From contig CALELJ010000014.1 of the NCBI GenBank assembly GCA_937902445.1, forward strand, positions 1-7,178: a stretch of DNA of 7,178 nucleotides, written 5' to 3'. Position 1 is the first letter of the stretch, and the number at the start of each line of letters is the position of its first letter. The notes under the pieces were generated by a model. That model had not been told where the DNA came from and made no database searches. It saw only the letters and a program-made list of their open reading frames with translations. This document shows positions 6,268 to 7,178 of the stretch, piece by piece. Source of the DNA: an uncultured Treponema sp. (GTDB lineage Bacteria; Spirochaetota; Spirochaetia; Treponematales; Treponemataceae). A program made the position numbers and the translations under genes.

Positions 6268-6337
6268 AGAAACGGGTTGAGGGGTTTGTTTCTTTTATAT
6301 GTAAAAAGAGCAATTAAAAAAAAAATTGGGAGTCCTA

Positions 6338-7178
6338 ATGATTCAGGAACAATACTTCAAATCCATAATGGACAATTTGTCCACTGCAATTCTTCTAGCA
6401 GAACCAGTTTACGACGATGATAAAAAAATCACCGATTTCCAGATCTGCTACATGAACGAGAGTTTCCTAAGACTTTCGAAAGACTTCCTCAAGGAAAACG
6501 AGCGCTTCTCAACTTTCAAAACAAGGCTCAGTCCTACCCTTGCATGGTTTGAAATGGCTGAAGAAACACTGCGGAACAAGACGATCCTCTCGGACACAAT
6601 CTATTCCTACAATTTTTCAAAGTGGCTCCAGATTACAATGAACTGTGTAATGGAGAACTGTATTGCAGTAACATTTTCTGATGTCTCCAAGGCAAAGGAA
6701 TATGAAAATGCCCTTACCCAGCAGAATCAGAAGCTCGAGAACCTTGCATCTGAACTGGCAGACAACCGCAGCAGCCTCGACACGCAGCTCAAGAATATCC
6801 AGGAACTCAACAAGCAGCTTCTTTTCAGCGCATACCACGACTCACTGACGGATCTTTACAACAGGGCCTGGTTGAACACAGCCATGAGGGAAATCAGCAA
6901 GCAGCAGAAAAACGACGGAGAAAAATTCGGACTTCTGTTGTTTGATATTGACAACATGAAGGATGTAAATGACTCCCGTGGCCATACAGCCGGAGACGAG
7001 CTCATCAAGCAGGTTGCAACAATCCTCAGAATGTTCGAATCAAAAAACACAATTCCTACCCGCTTTGGTGGAGATGAATTCATACTTCTTTTCAAGAATG
7101 TCAAAAACCGTACCGAGGCTTTGAACATCTCAAAAAAAGTTCTTGGTTTGATGAACGCAGAAGGAATCGGAATTTCCG
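6338..7178 (+). CDS. Soluble PAS-GGDEF diguanylate cyclase, 5' part (3' end outside window)
   Basis: The first 280 residues are visible and the frame is still open at the window end. The start is ATG at 6338, preceded by GGGAG at 6328-6332 with five bases between. Residues about 5-115 resemble a PAS sensor domain (SIMDNLSTAILL near the start, then a MNESF segment at 39-43). Residues about 116-162 are a likely coiled coil rich in Q, L, E and N, of the type that links PAS to GGDEF. The GGDEF domain begins at HDSLTDLYNR (167-176), followed by FDIDNMKDVND (202-212), RGH..GD (214-220) and GGDEF at 244-248. The I-site is missing: the positions expected for RxxD (235-238) read SKNT, so product inhibition is not expected, unlike the membrane cyclase upstream. 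There is no membrane segment or signal peptide, so the protein should be cytosolic. It seems to have its own promoter. A C-terminal EAL or other domain cannot be ruled out. Confidence 0.9.
   Translation, partial: MIQEQYFKSIMDNLSTAILLAEPVYDDDKKITDFQICYMNESFLRLSKDFLKENERFSTFKTRLSPTLAWFEMAEETLRNKTILSDTIYSYNFSKWLQITMNCVMENCIAVTFSDVSKAKEYENALTQQNQKLENLASELADNRSSLDTQLKNIQELNKQLLFSAYHDSLTDLYNRAWLNTAMREISKQQKNDGEKFGLLLFDIDNMKDVNDSRGHTAGDELIKQVATILRMFESKNTIPTRFGGDEFILLFKNVKNRTEALNISKKVLGLMNAEGIGIS

Noticed and set aside
6311..6328. CAATT-A-run-AATTG inverted repeat before the PAS-GGDEF start
   Set aside because: A five-pair AT-rich stem around a pure A loop is expected by chance in an A-tract and would be unstable in RNA.
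6271..6337. c-di-GMP riboswitch in the leader of the PAS-GGDEF gene
   Set aside because: The leader is only about 64 bases and AU-rich, with no two-helix aptamer or conserved GEMM core that I can find.

Overview
The window looks like chromosome from a spirochaete, most likely a Treponema. This rests on three things: the relaxed lipobox of the lipoprotein, the mix of c-di-GMP signalling proteins beside housekeeping genes, and general resemblance of the proteins to treponemal ones as I remember them. No search was run, so the genus is an inference. Base composition is moderately AT-rich and even across all genes. Every gene is on the + strand. There is no insertion sequence, phage gene, CRISPR array, tRNA or rRNA.

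Layout. (1) 1-777 is the 3' part of asnS, asparaginyl-tRNA synthetase. (2) 778-983 is non-coding. It holds two perfect tandem hairpins, then a near-consensus sigma-70 promoter whose predicted start lies inside the 5' arm of a U-tailed terminator hairpin. (3) 984-4279 is a tight three-gene unit: a PilZ c-di-GMP receptor with a degenerate receiver-like N-terminus, a DctP-type TRAP solute-binding lipoprotein, and a membrane-bound diguanylate cyclase whose start codon overlaps the lipoprotein stop codon. (4) 4307-6190 is guaA, GMP synthase, in an unusually long form with a duplicated dimerisation lobe and odd residues around its glutaminase site. It starts 27 bases after the cyclase with no terminator between them. 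(5) 6191-6337 is a short gap with a hairpin, a possible promoter and a repeated 7-mer. (6) 6338-7178 is the 5' part of a second, soluble PAS-GGDEF cyclase, cut by the window end.

How the genes may work together. The central unit contains a solute sensor (lipoprotein), a c-di-GMP producer with an extracytoplasmic domain, and a c-di-GMP receptor (PilZ). No TRAP permease genes lie beside the binding protein. The simplest reading is that the binding protein reports a ligand to the cyclase, as the NspS binding protein does for the GGDEF-EAL protein MbaA in Vibrio cholerae, and that the PilZ protein carries the signal onward. guaA makes GMP, which leads to GTP, the cyclase substrate. Its position may couple precursor supply to signalling or may be coincidental. 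The best leads are the sensor unit, the promoter-inside-terminator arrangement and the unusual GMP synthase.
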